Source: Klenkia sp. (GTDB taxonomy: Bacteria; Actinomycetota; Actinomycetes; Mycobacteriales; Geodermatophilaceae). Taken from it: 12,760 bases of DNA. Positions within the stretch are counted from its first letter, which is position 1, and the number at the start of each line of letters is the position of its first letter. Where the stretch lies: assembly GCA_025966215.1 (NCBI GenBank), contig JAOPVM010000335.1:1-12760 (forward strand), read 5' to 3'. The notes beneath the pieces are model-generated. The model made no database searches and was not told the DNA's origin. It saw only the letters and a program-made list of their open reading frames with translations. The position numbers were made by a program, and so were the translations under genes. Shown here one piece after another: positions 6,521 through 12,263 of this stretch.

Positions 6521-7315
6521 TCAGCCGTGGGCGCTTCCTGGGCGTGACCACCGGAACCGGGGCGGACGGCGCTCGGCGAAGGCGGCCACCCCCTCGGCCA
6601 GCTCGCCGCTGGAGATCGTCTCGCCGTACCAGCGACCGGCCACCGCGTCGGCGTCCGCGCCGTGGGTGAGGGCGGTGACCACCTCCTTGCTGGCCCGCTG
6701 GGTGAGGGCCGACCGGGAGGCCAGCACCTCGGCGAAGCGCAGCACCTCCGGCTCCAGCGCGTCCGGGGCGAGCAGCTTGTCGACCAGGCCGACCCGCAGG
6801 GCCTCGGCCGCGTCCAACAGCTCGCCGCTGAACAGCAGCAGCTTGGTCGTCGCCGGCCCGACCAGGTCCAGCAGCGCCCGGGTGGGCTCGGCCGGGTAGA
6901 CCACGCCCACCTTGGCCGGGGTGACCCCGAAGACCCCGGTGTCATCGGTGAACCGGAGGTCGCAACAGGCCGCGATCTCCACGCCGCCGCCGATGCAGTG
7001 CCCGCGGACCATCGCGATCGTGGGGTGCGGGAAGGTGCGCAGCGCGTGCTGGGCGGCCAGGTTCGCCGCCCGCAGCTGCGCCATCGGGTCGGCAGGGTCG
7101 GGTCCGCCGAGCAGGTCGGCGATGTCGGCCCCGGCGCAGAACGACGGGCCGGCGCCGGTCACCACCAGCACCCGCACCCGGGGGTCGGCGGCCAGCCCGG
7201 CCAGCAGCCCGGGGACGGCGGCCCACATGGCGCCGGTCATCGCGTTGCGCTTGTCGGCCCGGTCGATGGTGAGGGTGGCCAGGGAGCCGTCGACGGTGAC
7301 GGTGAGGTCGCTCAT
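6521..7315 (-). CDS. enoyl-CoA hydratase/isomerase family protein (crotonase fold)
   Basis: 264-residue crotonase-superfamily protein acting on an acyl-CoA thioester in the cytoplasm. Oxyanion-hole motifs are present: FCAGADI (59-65) and RGHCIGGGVEIAACCDLRF (104-122). The first catalytic glutamate is E113. The second, normally in FGxPE, is replaced: the segment reads FGVTPAKVGVVYP (129-141). Many crotonases with this FGVTPAxxG pattern carry other activities (isomerase, decarboxylase, hydrolase), so simple hydratase function is doubtful. The ATG is chosen at 7315 because it overlaps the stop of the metallopeptidase gene as ATGA, giving translational coupling; an in-frame start upstream at 7345 would lie inside that gene. 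The end after PPRFRW carries eight extra residues (SRPGSAHG) not typical of the family, possibly from loss of the original stop next to the decayed zone. Confidence 0.92.
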   Translation of the reverse strand: MSDLTVTVDGSLATLTIDRADKRNAMTGAMWAAVPGLLAGLAADPRVRVLVVTGAGPSFCAGADIADLLGGPDPADPMAQLRAANLAAQHALRTFPHPTIAMVRGHCIGGGVEIAACCDLRFTDDTGVFGVTPAKVGVVYPAEPTRALLDLVGPATTKLLLFSGELLDAAEALRVGLVDKLLAPDALEPEVLRFAEVLASRSALTQRASKEVVTALTHGADADAVAGRWYGETISSGELAEGVAAFAERRPPRFRWSRPGSAHG

Positions 7316-8241
7316 CCCAGGTCGTCGGTGCCGAAGGTGTCGCACGCGTTCGGGTCACCGCTCTCGTAGCCGGTGGTGAACCAGCGCTGCCGCTGCTCCG
7401 AGGAGCCGTGGGTGAACGCGTACTGGTCGACGGTCCCCCCGCCCAGCTCGGTCTGGATGAAGTCGTCGCCGATCCGGCCGGCGGCGTCCAGCGCACCGTC
7501 GATGTCGGCCTGGGTGATCTCGGCGATCAGCGGCTGGCCGGAGGCGTCGGGCACCGTCTCGGCGTGGTCGGCCCACGTGCCGGCGTAGCAGTCGGCCTGC
7601 AGCTCCAGCCGGACCGTGCCGCTGGTCGGGCCGGTCTCCCCGGGCTGCACCTGGGCGTTGGTGCCCAGCAGGTTCTGCACGTGGTGGCCGTACTCGTGGG
7701 CGATCACGTAGGCGTTGACGAACAGCCCGCCCTCGGCGCCGAACCGGCTCTGCAGGTCGTCGAAGAACGACAGGTCGATGTAGACGAGCTGGTCGGCCGG
7801 GCAGTAGAACGGCCCCGACCCCGAGGTCGCCCCGCCGCACCGGGTCTGCACCTGGCCGGAGAAGAAGACGGTGTCGGTGCGGACGTACCCGTCCAGCGTC
7901 TGCTCCCAGTAGTCCTGGATGGAGTCGATGTTGGCCGCGGTGGCGCAGTCGACCGAGGAGTTGGCGTCCTCGCCGTCCTGGCAGGCCGCCTCCAGGGCGG
8001 TGTTGTCCGCGGTCTGGCCCTGCTGCAGGCCCCCGAGCACGTCCGACAGCGCGGATGACGACCCACCGCCGCTGCCCCCACCGCCGCCGAGCACCTGGAA
8101 CAGCACGACCACGATCAGCCCGACGACGCCCAGTCCGCCGCCGCCGACGGCCAGCCCGCGGCCACCTCCTCGTCCGCCGCCCCCGCCCCGGCGGTCCTGC
8201 ACGCCGGAGGTGTCGACGTCGGCACCTTCGCGGTACCTCAT
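7312..8241 (-). CDS. neutral zinc metallopeptidase (YpfJ-type, Zn_peptidase family)
   Basis: Membrane-anchored putative metalloprotease of the family represented by E. coli YpfJ. The 309 residues comprise MRYREGADVDTSGVQDRR, the family-typical start, a Gly/Arg-rich linker (18-35), one hydrophobic helix (about 38-51, GVVGLIVVVLFQV), a Gly/Ser-rich spacer (52-63) and an extracellular domain. That domain has the zinc motif HEYGHH (182-187), LELQADCYAGTW (212-223) with the likely third ligand, and FTHGSSEQRQRWF (276-288). Six cysteines in the outer domain (87, 99, 135, 147, 218, 300) could form disulfides. The natural substrate of this family is unknown. The ATG overlaps the stop of the SIMPL gene as ATGA, and its own TGA overlaps the crotonase ATG in the same way. 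Confidence 0.94.
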   Translation of the reverse strand: MRYREGADVDTSGVQDRRGGGGGRGGGRGLAVGGGGLGVVGLIVVVLFQVLGGGGGSGGGSSSALSDVLGGLQQGQTADNTALEAACQDGEDANSSVDCATAANIDSIQDYWEQTLDGYVRTDTVFFSGQVQTRCGGATSGSGPFYCPADQLVYIDLSFFDDLQSRFGAEGGLFVNAYVIAHEYGHHVQNLLGTNAQVQPGETGPTSGTVRLELQADCYAGTWADHAETVPDASGQPLIAEITQADIDGALDAAGRIGDDFIQTELGGGTVDQYAFTHGSSEQRQRWFTTGYESGDPNACDTFGTDDLG

Positions 8242-8900
8242 GCCAGTGCGTCCAGGTCGGGCGGCGAGAGGGTGAAGACGGCCTCGACGGCGCCGTGCAC
8301 CTCCTGCTGCGTGGGCTCGAGGTCCAGCTCGGGTGCCGGTGCGGCAGCCCCGCGCACCCGCACCCCTCGTGCGGCGAAGGCCATCGGGGCGGCGGTGGCG
8401 GTGCCGACGTCGCGCAACTCGACCAGCCCGGTGATGGTGCTCCCCACTGCGGCGGCGTACCCGCGGGCCCGGGTCAGAGCCTCGCCGATCGCCTCGGTGC
8501 GGGCCTGGGCGTACTCGGGTGCGTCCCGGTCCAGCCGCCAGCTGGGGCCCCACAGCGAGCAGCCCTCCAGCCCGGCCGCGGCGACCGCGACCTCCCCGAC
8601 CCGGTCGACGTCGTCCAGCCGCGCCTGGGTGGTCACGCTCGCGACGTACCCGGTGACCCGGTTCCTCTCGGCCAGCTCCGGGCGCACCGACACCCCGGCG
8701 GTGGAGTGCCGGGTCACCAGCGCGCTGAACTCCTCCAGCAGTGCCGTCACCCGTTGCTGGTGCTCGCCCAGCTGGGCCAGGGCGCGGTCCTGGCGGCGGT
8801 CGCGGCCGGTCGCGGTGATGCTCAGGGTGGCGTGCGACGGCGGCACCCGGAGGGTGATCTCGCCGCGCACGACCACCCGGGGGGCGGGGCTGGGTTCCAC
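8238..8900 (-). CDS. SIMPL domain-containing protein (DUF541)
   Basis: 220-residue protein of the SIMPL/DUF541 family (relatives: E. coli YggE, mouse SIMPL). Family features: the start VVVRGEITLRVPPSHATLSI (9-28), a coiled stretch RALAQLGEHQQRVTALLEE (39-57), the VTGYVASVTTQARLDDVDRV block (82-101), EYAQARTEAIGEALTRARGYA (129-149) and the final EVHGAVEAVFTL (200-211). Unlike YggE-type members there is no signal peptide, so it is probably cytoplasmic. The GTG start has a strong AGGAGG (8905-8910) 4 bases upstream. It is the first gene of an operon with the zinc metallopeptidase and crotonase, joined by ATGA overlaps. The biochemical role of the family is not established. Confidence 0.88.
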   Translation of the reverse strand: MEPSPAPRVVVRGEITLRVPPSHATLSITATGRDRRQDRALAQLGEHQQRVTALLEEFSALVTRHSTAGVSVRPELAERNRVTGYVASVTTQARLDDVDRVGEVAVAAAGLEGCSLWGPSWRLDRDAPEYAQARTEAIGEALTRARGYAAAVGSTITGLVELRDVGTATAAPMAFAARGVRVRGAAAPAPELDLEPTQQEVHGAVEAVFTLSPPDLDALA

Positions 8901-8972
8901 GGTTCCTCCTCGTGCTGGGTCGACACCGGATCGTGCCGTCCGCGGTCGTGATCCGCTCGGCGGGCCCGGCAG

Positions 8973-9016
8973 GTCACGGGTCGGTGACGCTCTCGCGACC
9001 GTGACGGGCCTGTGAC
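8973..9016. promoter_or_regulatory. cluster of GTCAC/GTGAC boxes in the divergent SIMPL/membrane-protein promoter region
   Basis: Between divergent starts at 8900 and 9061, four 5-bp boxes occur: GTCAC at 8973, GTGAC at 8984, GTGAC at 9001 and GTGAC at 9012. The spacings are 11, 17 and 11 bases, two pairs each one helical turn apart. The segment also forms an imperfect hairpin, GTCACGGGTCG (8973-8983) with CGACCGTGAC (8996-9005), with one bulged base. The position suits a regulator site for one or both genes. No -35/-10 pair could be fixed with confidence. Confidence 0.4.
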
Positions 9017-9060
9017 CCTCCGGTGTCAGGCTGCGCTCTCACCCGGTGGGAGGAGCAACG

Positions 9061-9228
9061 GTGTCGCTGGCGGAGGGCAGGTTCGTCACGCTCGCGGTGC
9101 TCGGCGCCCTCTGCCTGCTGGGCGCCGGGCTGACCTCGTGGTTGCTCGGTCAGTCCTCGGTGCTGCTGTTCGGGATCGTCTTCGCCGGTCTGGTGCTGGT
9201 GAGCCTGATCCGCCCGCCCAACGGCTGA
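9061..9228 (+). CDS. small membrane protein of unknown function, two transmembrane helices
   Basis: 55 residues, MSLAEGR, then two hydrophobic helices (about 8-28, FVTLAVLGALCLLGAG and following; about 32-50, SVLLFGIVFAGLVLVSLI) separated by a short GQS turn, ending RPPNG. This is an inner-membrane hairpin with both ends probably on the same side. The GTG at 9061 is chosen because GGGAGGAG (9048-9055) sits 5 bases before it; the in-frame GTG at 9046 overlaps that ribosome site and is rejected. Third positions are nearly all G/C. I do not recognise a family, and small two-helix proteins are common and weakly conserved. It is divergent from the SIMPL operon and ends 7 bp from the stop of the HerA-like gene on the other strand. 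Confidence 0.75.
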   Translation: MSLAEGRFVTLAVLGALCLLGAGLTSWLLGQSSVLLFGIVFAGLVLVSLIRPPNG

Positions 9229-9235
9229 CCGTCCC

Positions 9236-10882
9236 TCAGCGTCGTCGTCGGGTGCCGAAGACGCCGCGGGTGATCTCCCGACCGAGGGCCGAGGCGGCCG
9301 ACCGGGTGAAGGACCGGAACGCCGAGGAGCCCAGAACCCGGCTCATCAGGTCGGGCGCGGGCTCAGGAGTGCGCTCCCGGCGGCCGGGCGGGGGCGCGGC
9401 GCGGCCGAGGTCGGGTTCGCGCCAGCTGTCGGGTCGGGGGGCGGGCCTCGGTGCGGGTGCCGGAGCCGGCGCCGGGGGAGCCGGCGCTGGGGCCAGCCGC
9501 GCGGCGAGCTGCTCGTAGGCCGACTCCCGGTCCACCGCGGTCGCGTACTTCGCGTGCAGCGGGGACGATGCCACGGCCTGCTGCTGGACGGCCGGGTCGA
9601 TCTGGCCCATGAACGAGCGCGGCGCCCGCACCATCGTCCAGGCCACCGGGGTCGGTGCCCCCCGCTCGGAGAGCACCGTGATCACCGCTTCCCCGGTGCC
9701 CAGCGAGGTGAGCGTCTCGGCGACGTCGTAGGCGGTGGACGTGGGGTAGGTCTTGACCGTCTTCTTCAGCGCGGTGGCGTCGTCGGGGGTGAACACCCGC
9801 AGCGCGTGCTGCACCCGGTTGCCCAGCTGGCCGAGCACCGGGGTGGGCACGTCGGTGGGGTTCTGCGTCACGAAGAAGACCCCGACCCCCTTGGAGCGGA
9901 TCAGCCGGACGGTCTGGGTGACCGACTCCAGGAACGCCTTGCTGGCCCCGGTGAACAGCAGGTGTGCTTCGTCGAAGAAGAAGACCAGCTTCGGCTTGTC
10001 GACGTCGCCGACCTCGGGCAGCTCCTCGAACAGGTCGGCCAGCAGCCACATGAGGAAGGTGGAGAACAGTGCGGGGCGGTCCTGCACCTCGGTGAGCTCG
10101 ACCGAGCTGATCACGCCACGGCCGTCGGGGGCGGTGCGGATGAGGTCGGTGGTCTGCCACTCGGGCTCGCCGAAGAAGACGTCGCCACCGAGGTCGTCCA
10201 GGGCGATCAGGTTGCGCAGGATGACCCCGGCGGTGGCCTTGCTCAGCCCACCCAGGCCCTGCAGGTCGGCCTTGCCCTCGGGGCTGATCAGCCAGGTGAT
10301 GACCGCGCGGAGGTCCTTGAGGTCCAGCAGCGGCAGCCCGGCGGAGTCGGCGTAGTGGAACACCAGGCCCAGTGAGCTCTCCTGGGTGGCGTTGAGGTCC
10401 ATCACCTTGGACAGCAGCACCGGGCCGAAGTCGGTGATCGTCGAGCGCACCGGCACCCCGGTGCCCAGCCCGCCCAGGGCCAGGAACTCCACGGGGAAGC
10501 CGGTGGGGGTCCAGGTGTCGGCGGTGTCGGCGGCCCGCTGGGTGAGCCGGTCGGAGCCCGCGCCGGGCTGGGCGAGTCCGGTCAGGTCGCCCTTCACGTC
10601 GGCCAGCACCACGGGCACGCCCTGCGCGGAGAGCTGCTCGGCCAGCAGCTGGAGGGTCTTGGTCTTGCCGGTGCCGGTCGCCCCGGCGATGAGGCCGTGG
10701 CGGTTCATCATCGACAAGGGCACCCGCACCTGGGCGCCGGGGTGCGGTTTCCCGCCGTGCACCACGGAGCCGAACTCCAGGGCCGGACCGGTGAACGCGT
10801 ACCCCGCGGCGATCTCCGCCGCGACCGGGTCCACCCCCTCGCCGGGGGTCGGGTCGCTCGGGGTCTGTTGCGGTGCGCTCAC
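9236..10882 (-). CDS. helicase HerA-like/DUF853 ATPase (YjgR type)
   Basis: 548-residue P-loop NTPase of the HerA-FtsK class, matching E. coli YjgR almost throughout. Seen: MMNRHGLIAGATGTGKTKT (58-76) with Walker A GATGTGKT (67-74), ADVKGDLTGLAQ (94-105), LLDLKDLRA (185-193), Walker B LVFFFDEAH (299-307), RLIRSKGVGVFFVTQNPTD (326-344) with the sensor-like Q340, and GQLGNRVQHALRVFTP (351-366). A Pro/Ala linker (464-482) separates the ATPase from a basic C-terminal tail ending GTRRRR, also present in YjgR. The cellular role of DUF853 proteins is not settled; DNA or protein translocation is assumed from the fold. The GTG start fits the family start; no strong ribosome site is seen, only GGACG. 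An open frame continues far upstream but is non-coding there. The MT0933-like gene lies 38 bp upstream on the same strand and is probably co-transcribed. Confidence 0.93.
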   Translation of the reverse strand: MSAPQQTPSDPTPGEGVDPVAAEIAAGYAFTGPALEFGSVVHGGKPHPGAQVRVPLSMMNRHGLIAGATGTGKTKTLQLLAEQLSAQGVPVVLADVKGDLTGLAQPGAGSDRLTQRAADTADTWTPTGFPVEFLALGGLGTGVPVRSTITDFGPVLLSKVMDLNATQESSLGLVFHYADSAGLPLLDLKDLRAVITWLISPEGKADLQGLGGLSKATAGVILRNLIALDDLGGDVFFGEPEWQTTDLIRTAPDGRGVISSVELTEVQDRPALFSTFLMWLLADLFEELPEVGDVDKPKLVFFFDEAHLLFTGASKAFLESVTQTVRLIRSKGVGVFFVTQNPTDVPTPVLGQLGNRVQHALRVFTPDDATALKKTVKTYPTSTAYDVAETLTSLGTGEAVITVLSERGAPTPVAWTMVRAPRSFMGQIDPAVQQQAVASSPLHAKYATAVDRESAYEQLAARLAPAPAPPAPAPAPAPRPAPRPDSWREPDLGRAAPPPGRRERTPEPAPDLMSRVLGSSAFRSFTRSAASALGREITRGVFGTRRRR

Positions 10883-10920
10883 GTCGTCGTCCGGCCCTGG
10901 GTCGCTCGTCGTCGGCCGGG

Positions 10921-11358
10921 TCAGCCCTGGTCGCGGACGATGCGGTCGACCTCGGGGGTCGGCGACGGCGCCGGCGGTGCGAACCCGGCGCTGGACGGCG
11001 AGGTCGACTGCACCCCGGCGGCCTCGGCGGCGGTGCGGTCCACCTCGGGGGTGGCCGAGGGGTCCGGCGGGGTGTCCGTCGGCTGCGTGGTCGGCGGCGG
11101 GGTCTGCACCGGGCTGGGCACGCTGCTCAGCGGGGTGCCGGTCGCGTCCTCGTGCTTGGGGACGGCGCCCTTGGCCTTGCTGGCCGCCTGGTCGATCTGG
11201 GCTGCCTTGTCCGGGAACGTGTCCTTGGCGAACTGCCCGGCCCGGTCGACCGCGCCCTCGATCTTGGCGGCGTTGTCCTTCACCGCGGTCTCGAGCTTCC
11301 CGGCGCTGTCGCTCAGTGCCTGCTGCGCCTGCTTCGCGATCTTCCCGAAGTCCACCAT
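10921..11358 (-). CDS. MT0933/Rv0909-like antitoxin-family protein with Pro/Thr-rich tail
   Basis: 145 residues. The first 70 (MVDFGKIAKQAQQALSD, then KIEGAVDRAGQFAKDTFPDK) are amphipathic helices with the K-x-E/D-x-x-x-D-x-A-G-x-F pattern of the small MT0933-like family annotated as antitoxins in mycobacteria. The rest is a low-complexity Pro/Thr/Ser tail in which TPEVDR occurs twice (103-108 and 134-139), the second copy at the very C-terminus. There is no signal peptide or membrane helix. AGGAG (11365-11369) lies 6 bases before the ATG. No toxin gene is adjacent: the next gene, 38 bp downstream, is the HerA-like ATPase. The antitoxin label in this family is thinly supported, and a structural or nucleic-acid-associated role is equally possible. 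Family assignment is by pattern only. Confidence 0.72.
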   Translation of the reverse strand: MVDFGKIAKQAQQALSDSAGKLETAVKDNAAKIEGAVDRAGQFAKDTFPDKAAQIDQAASKAKGAVPKHEDATGTPLSSVPSPVQTPPPTTQPTDTPPDPSATPEVDRTAAEAAGVQSTSPSSAGFAPPAPSPTPEVDRIVRDQG

Positions 11359-11455
11359 GTCGCGCTCCTCTCGCTCGTCCCGTGTGGGACCCACCCTGCC
11401 GGTCGCCGGGATGAGCGACAACAGCGGGCGGGGTCCACCGGACTGTCGGTGGGAT

Positions 11456-11548
11456 CGGCCAGGATGCCCGCAGCACCGAGAAGGCGCAGGGCCCGCCCAG
11501 CGGCGTCCCGTCGCTCCAGGCGACGTACGGGAGGCCGATCCCCCGCGT
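11456..11548 (-). other. short coding-like patch, unrecognised, in a gene-free stretch
   Basis: The 231 bp between the MT0933-like start and the DUF4184 remnant hold no intact gene. One minus-strand frame has strong G/C third-position bias and reads TRGIGLPYVAWSDGTPLGG followed by PCAFSVLRASWP. No start codon with a ribosome site and no homologue that I recognise. It may be a gene fragment like those to its right, or chance in high-GC DNA. Confidence 0.22.
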
Positions 11549-11589
11549 GGCAGGGGCTGGTCCGTGAACGTCGCGCTGCCGGGCCCGGG

Positions 11590-11700
11590 CCGTGCACGCG
11601 GAGCCACCCGGGCGCGGTGCTGCCGTTCCCGCGCACCGGTCTGCCGGCGTCGGCGCTGGTCGCCGGCAGCCTGGTCCCCGACCTGCCCCACCACCTGCCG
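11590..11700 (+). pseudogene. 5' remnant of a DUF4184 family gene
   Basis: The frame reads PCTRSHPGAVLPFPRT, then GLPASALVAGSLVPDLPHHL. This matches the N-terminus of DUF4184 membrane proteins (MPFTxSHxAAVLP, then SALVAGSxxPDLxYxxP). Where the family has ATG-CCG-TTC-ACG this sequence has GGG-CCG-TGC-ACG, so the start codon is lost. After PHHLP the similarity stops abruptly and the frame becomes Arg/Ser-rich without coding bias. Intact members have roughly 200-270 residues, so most of the gene is missing. The cut coincides with the end of another remnant coming from the opposite direction. Confidence 0.6.
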
Positions 11701-11702
11701 GC

Positions 11703-11795
11703 GCCGCGGGTGGCCGACAGCGGGACGGCGATCCGACGCTCGAGCACCCAGCAGCGGTCCCGCCCGCGCAGCCGCACCACGAGGTGGTCGGGGTC
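11703..11795 (-). pseudogene. 5' remnant of an uncharacterised conserved actinobacterial gene
   Basis: The minus-strand frame reads PDHLVVRLRGRDRCWVLERR, then IAVPLSATRG, with nearly all third positions G/C. This recalls the N-terminus of a small uncharacterised actinobacterial family (typically VTPDxLVVRLxGWxRxWALRRxLxVPLxxVRG), which I know only as hypothetical proteins. Just before it, GACGTGACC would give the expected start VTPD if one base were restored, suggesting a frameshift at the start. The similarity stops where the DUF4184 remnant begins. It abuts the TetR stop codon. Family recall is uncertain; the coding bias is directly visible. Confidence 0.4.
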
Positions 11796-12186
11796 ACGTC
11801 GATCCTGGTCCTGGTCCCTCCGGTCGTCGGGTGGCGTGTGCGAGCAGCTCCCGGCCGAGGAGGCCGGGCAGGTCGTCGGTGGTCGGGCGCAGACGGTCGA
11901 GGCCGGCCGCGACCAGGACGGCGACGTCGTCGTCCACCCGTGCGCGTTCCACCGCGGCTCGCACCAGCAGGGTGAGGTCGCCGCCCGGCAGGGCGTGCAC
12001 GTGCTCGGTCAGCACCCGCAGGTACAACGCGCGCTTGCTGCCGAACGCCGCGTAGAGCGAGCCCCGGTGGATGCCCAGGGCGCTGACCAGGTCCTCGACG
12101 CTGGTGCCCGGGTAACCCCGGGCGGCGAAGACCCCGGCTGCGGCGCGCACGGCACCTGCCTCGTCGAAGCCGCGGGGGCGGGCCAT
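11794..12186 (-). CDS. TetR/AcrR family transcriptional regulator (short C-terminal domain)
   Basis: 130 residues. The first 55 are a complete TetR DNA-binding domain: MARPRGFDEAGAVRAAAGVF, ARGYPGTSVEDLVSALGI (22-39), and the recognition helix with the classic HRGSLYAAFGSKRALYLRVL (40-59). The ligand/dimer part is only about 70 residues (usual total 180-210), ending GPGPGST, so the gene may have lost its original 3' end. That end meets the decayed zone described at 11590-11795. No ribosome site is seen; TAGGGT (12193-12198) lies 6 bases before the ATG, a leaderless arrangement. It is divergent from the Ddn-type reductase, the usual arrangement for a local repressor, with a palindrome between them. 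Class is certain; whether it still dimerises and binds ligand is open. Confidence 0.85.
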   Translation of the reverse strand: MARPRGFDEAGAVRAAAGVFAARGYPGTSVEDLVSALGIHRGSLYAAFGSKRALYLRVLTEHVHALPGGDLTLLVRAAVERARVDDDVAVLVAAGLDRLRPTTDDLPGLLGRELLAHATRRPEGPGPGST

Positions 12187-12192
12187 GCACCG

Positions 12193-12198
12193 ACCCTA
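12193..12198 (-). promoter_or_regulatory. -10 hexamer of the TetR gene, leaderless start
   Basis: On the minus strand TAGGGT, then CGGTGC, then ATG places the transcription start at the start codon. The sequence TAGGGTCGG before the ATG is identical to that before the divergent Ddn gene. GGAACG lies about 18 bases further upstream and could serve as a -35; it is part of the palindrome at 12217-12228. Confidence 0.5.
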
Positions 12199-12216
12199 GC
12201 CCGGTTCTTGACCGTG

Positions 12217-12228
12217 CGTTCCAGAACG
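12217..12228. promoter_or_regulatory. palindrome CGTTC-CA-GAACG, probable TetR operator
   Basis: A perfect 5-bp inverted repeat with a 2-base spacer lies in the 77-bp region between the divergent TetR and Ddn-type genes, 30 bp from the TetR ATG and 35 bp from the Ddn ATG. Symmetry, central placement and overlap with the -35 zone of the TetR gene suit autorepression and control of the reductase. Binding is inferred, not shown. Confidence 0.5.
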
Positions 12229-12251
12229 GTGCGGACGACGTCCCGGCGCTC

Positions 12252-12257
12252 TAGGGT
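12252..12257 (+). promoter_or_regulatory. -10 hexamer of the Ddn-type reductase gene, leaderless start
   Basis: TAGGGT followed by CGGGAC and then ATG at 12264; the start point would fall on the A of ATG. No ribosome site precedes the gene. No convincing -35 is present at 16-19 bases, so an activator or an extended promoter may be involved. Confidence 0.5.
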
Positions 12258-12263
12258 CGGGAC

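Noticed and set aside
9236..10882. Part of a HerA-based anti-phage system
   Set aside because: No nuclease (NurA, SIR2, DUF4297 or similar) is adjacent, and the sequence is of the widespread YjgR type rather than the defence-associated HerA type.
10921..11358. Toxin-antitoxin module
   Set aside because: No toxin-like small gene lies next to the MT0933-like protein; its downstream neighbour is a housekeeping-type ATPase.
11794..11980. Plus-strand hydrophobic run (TSILVLVPPVVGW) as a continuation of the DUF4184 gene
   Set aside because: It is in a different frame from the DUF4184 remnant and is the exact antisense of the TetR 3' end; there is no match to the later part of DUF4184.
10883..12190. 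Extension of the HerA-like frame up to 12190 as a giant 984-residue protein
   Set aside because: The frame merely stays open through the MT0933-like and TetR genes in another phase; the YjgR homology begins after the GTG at 10882.
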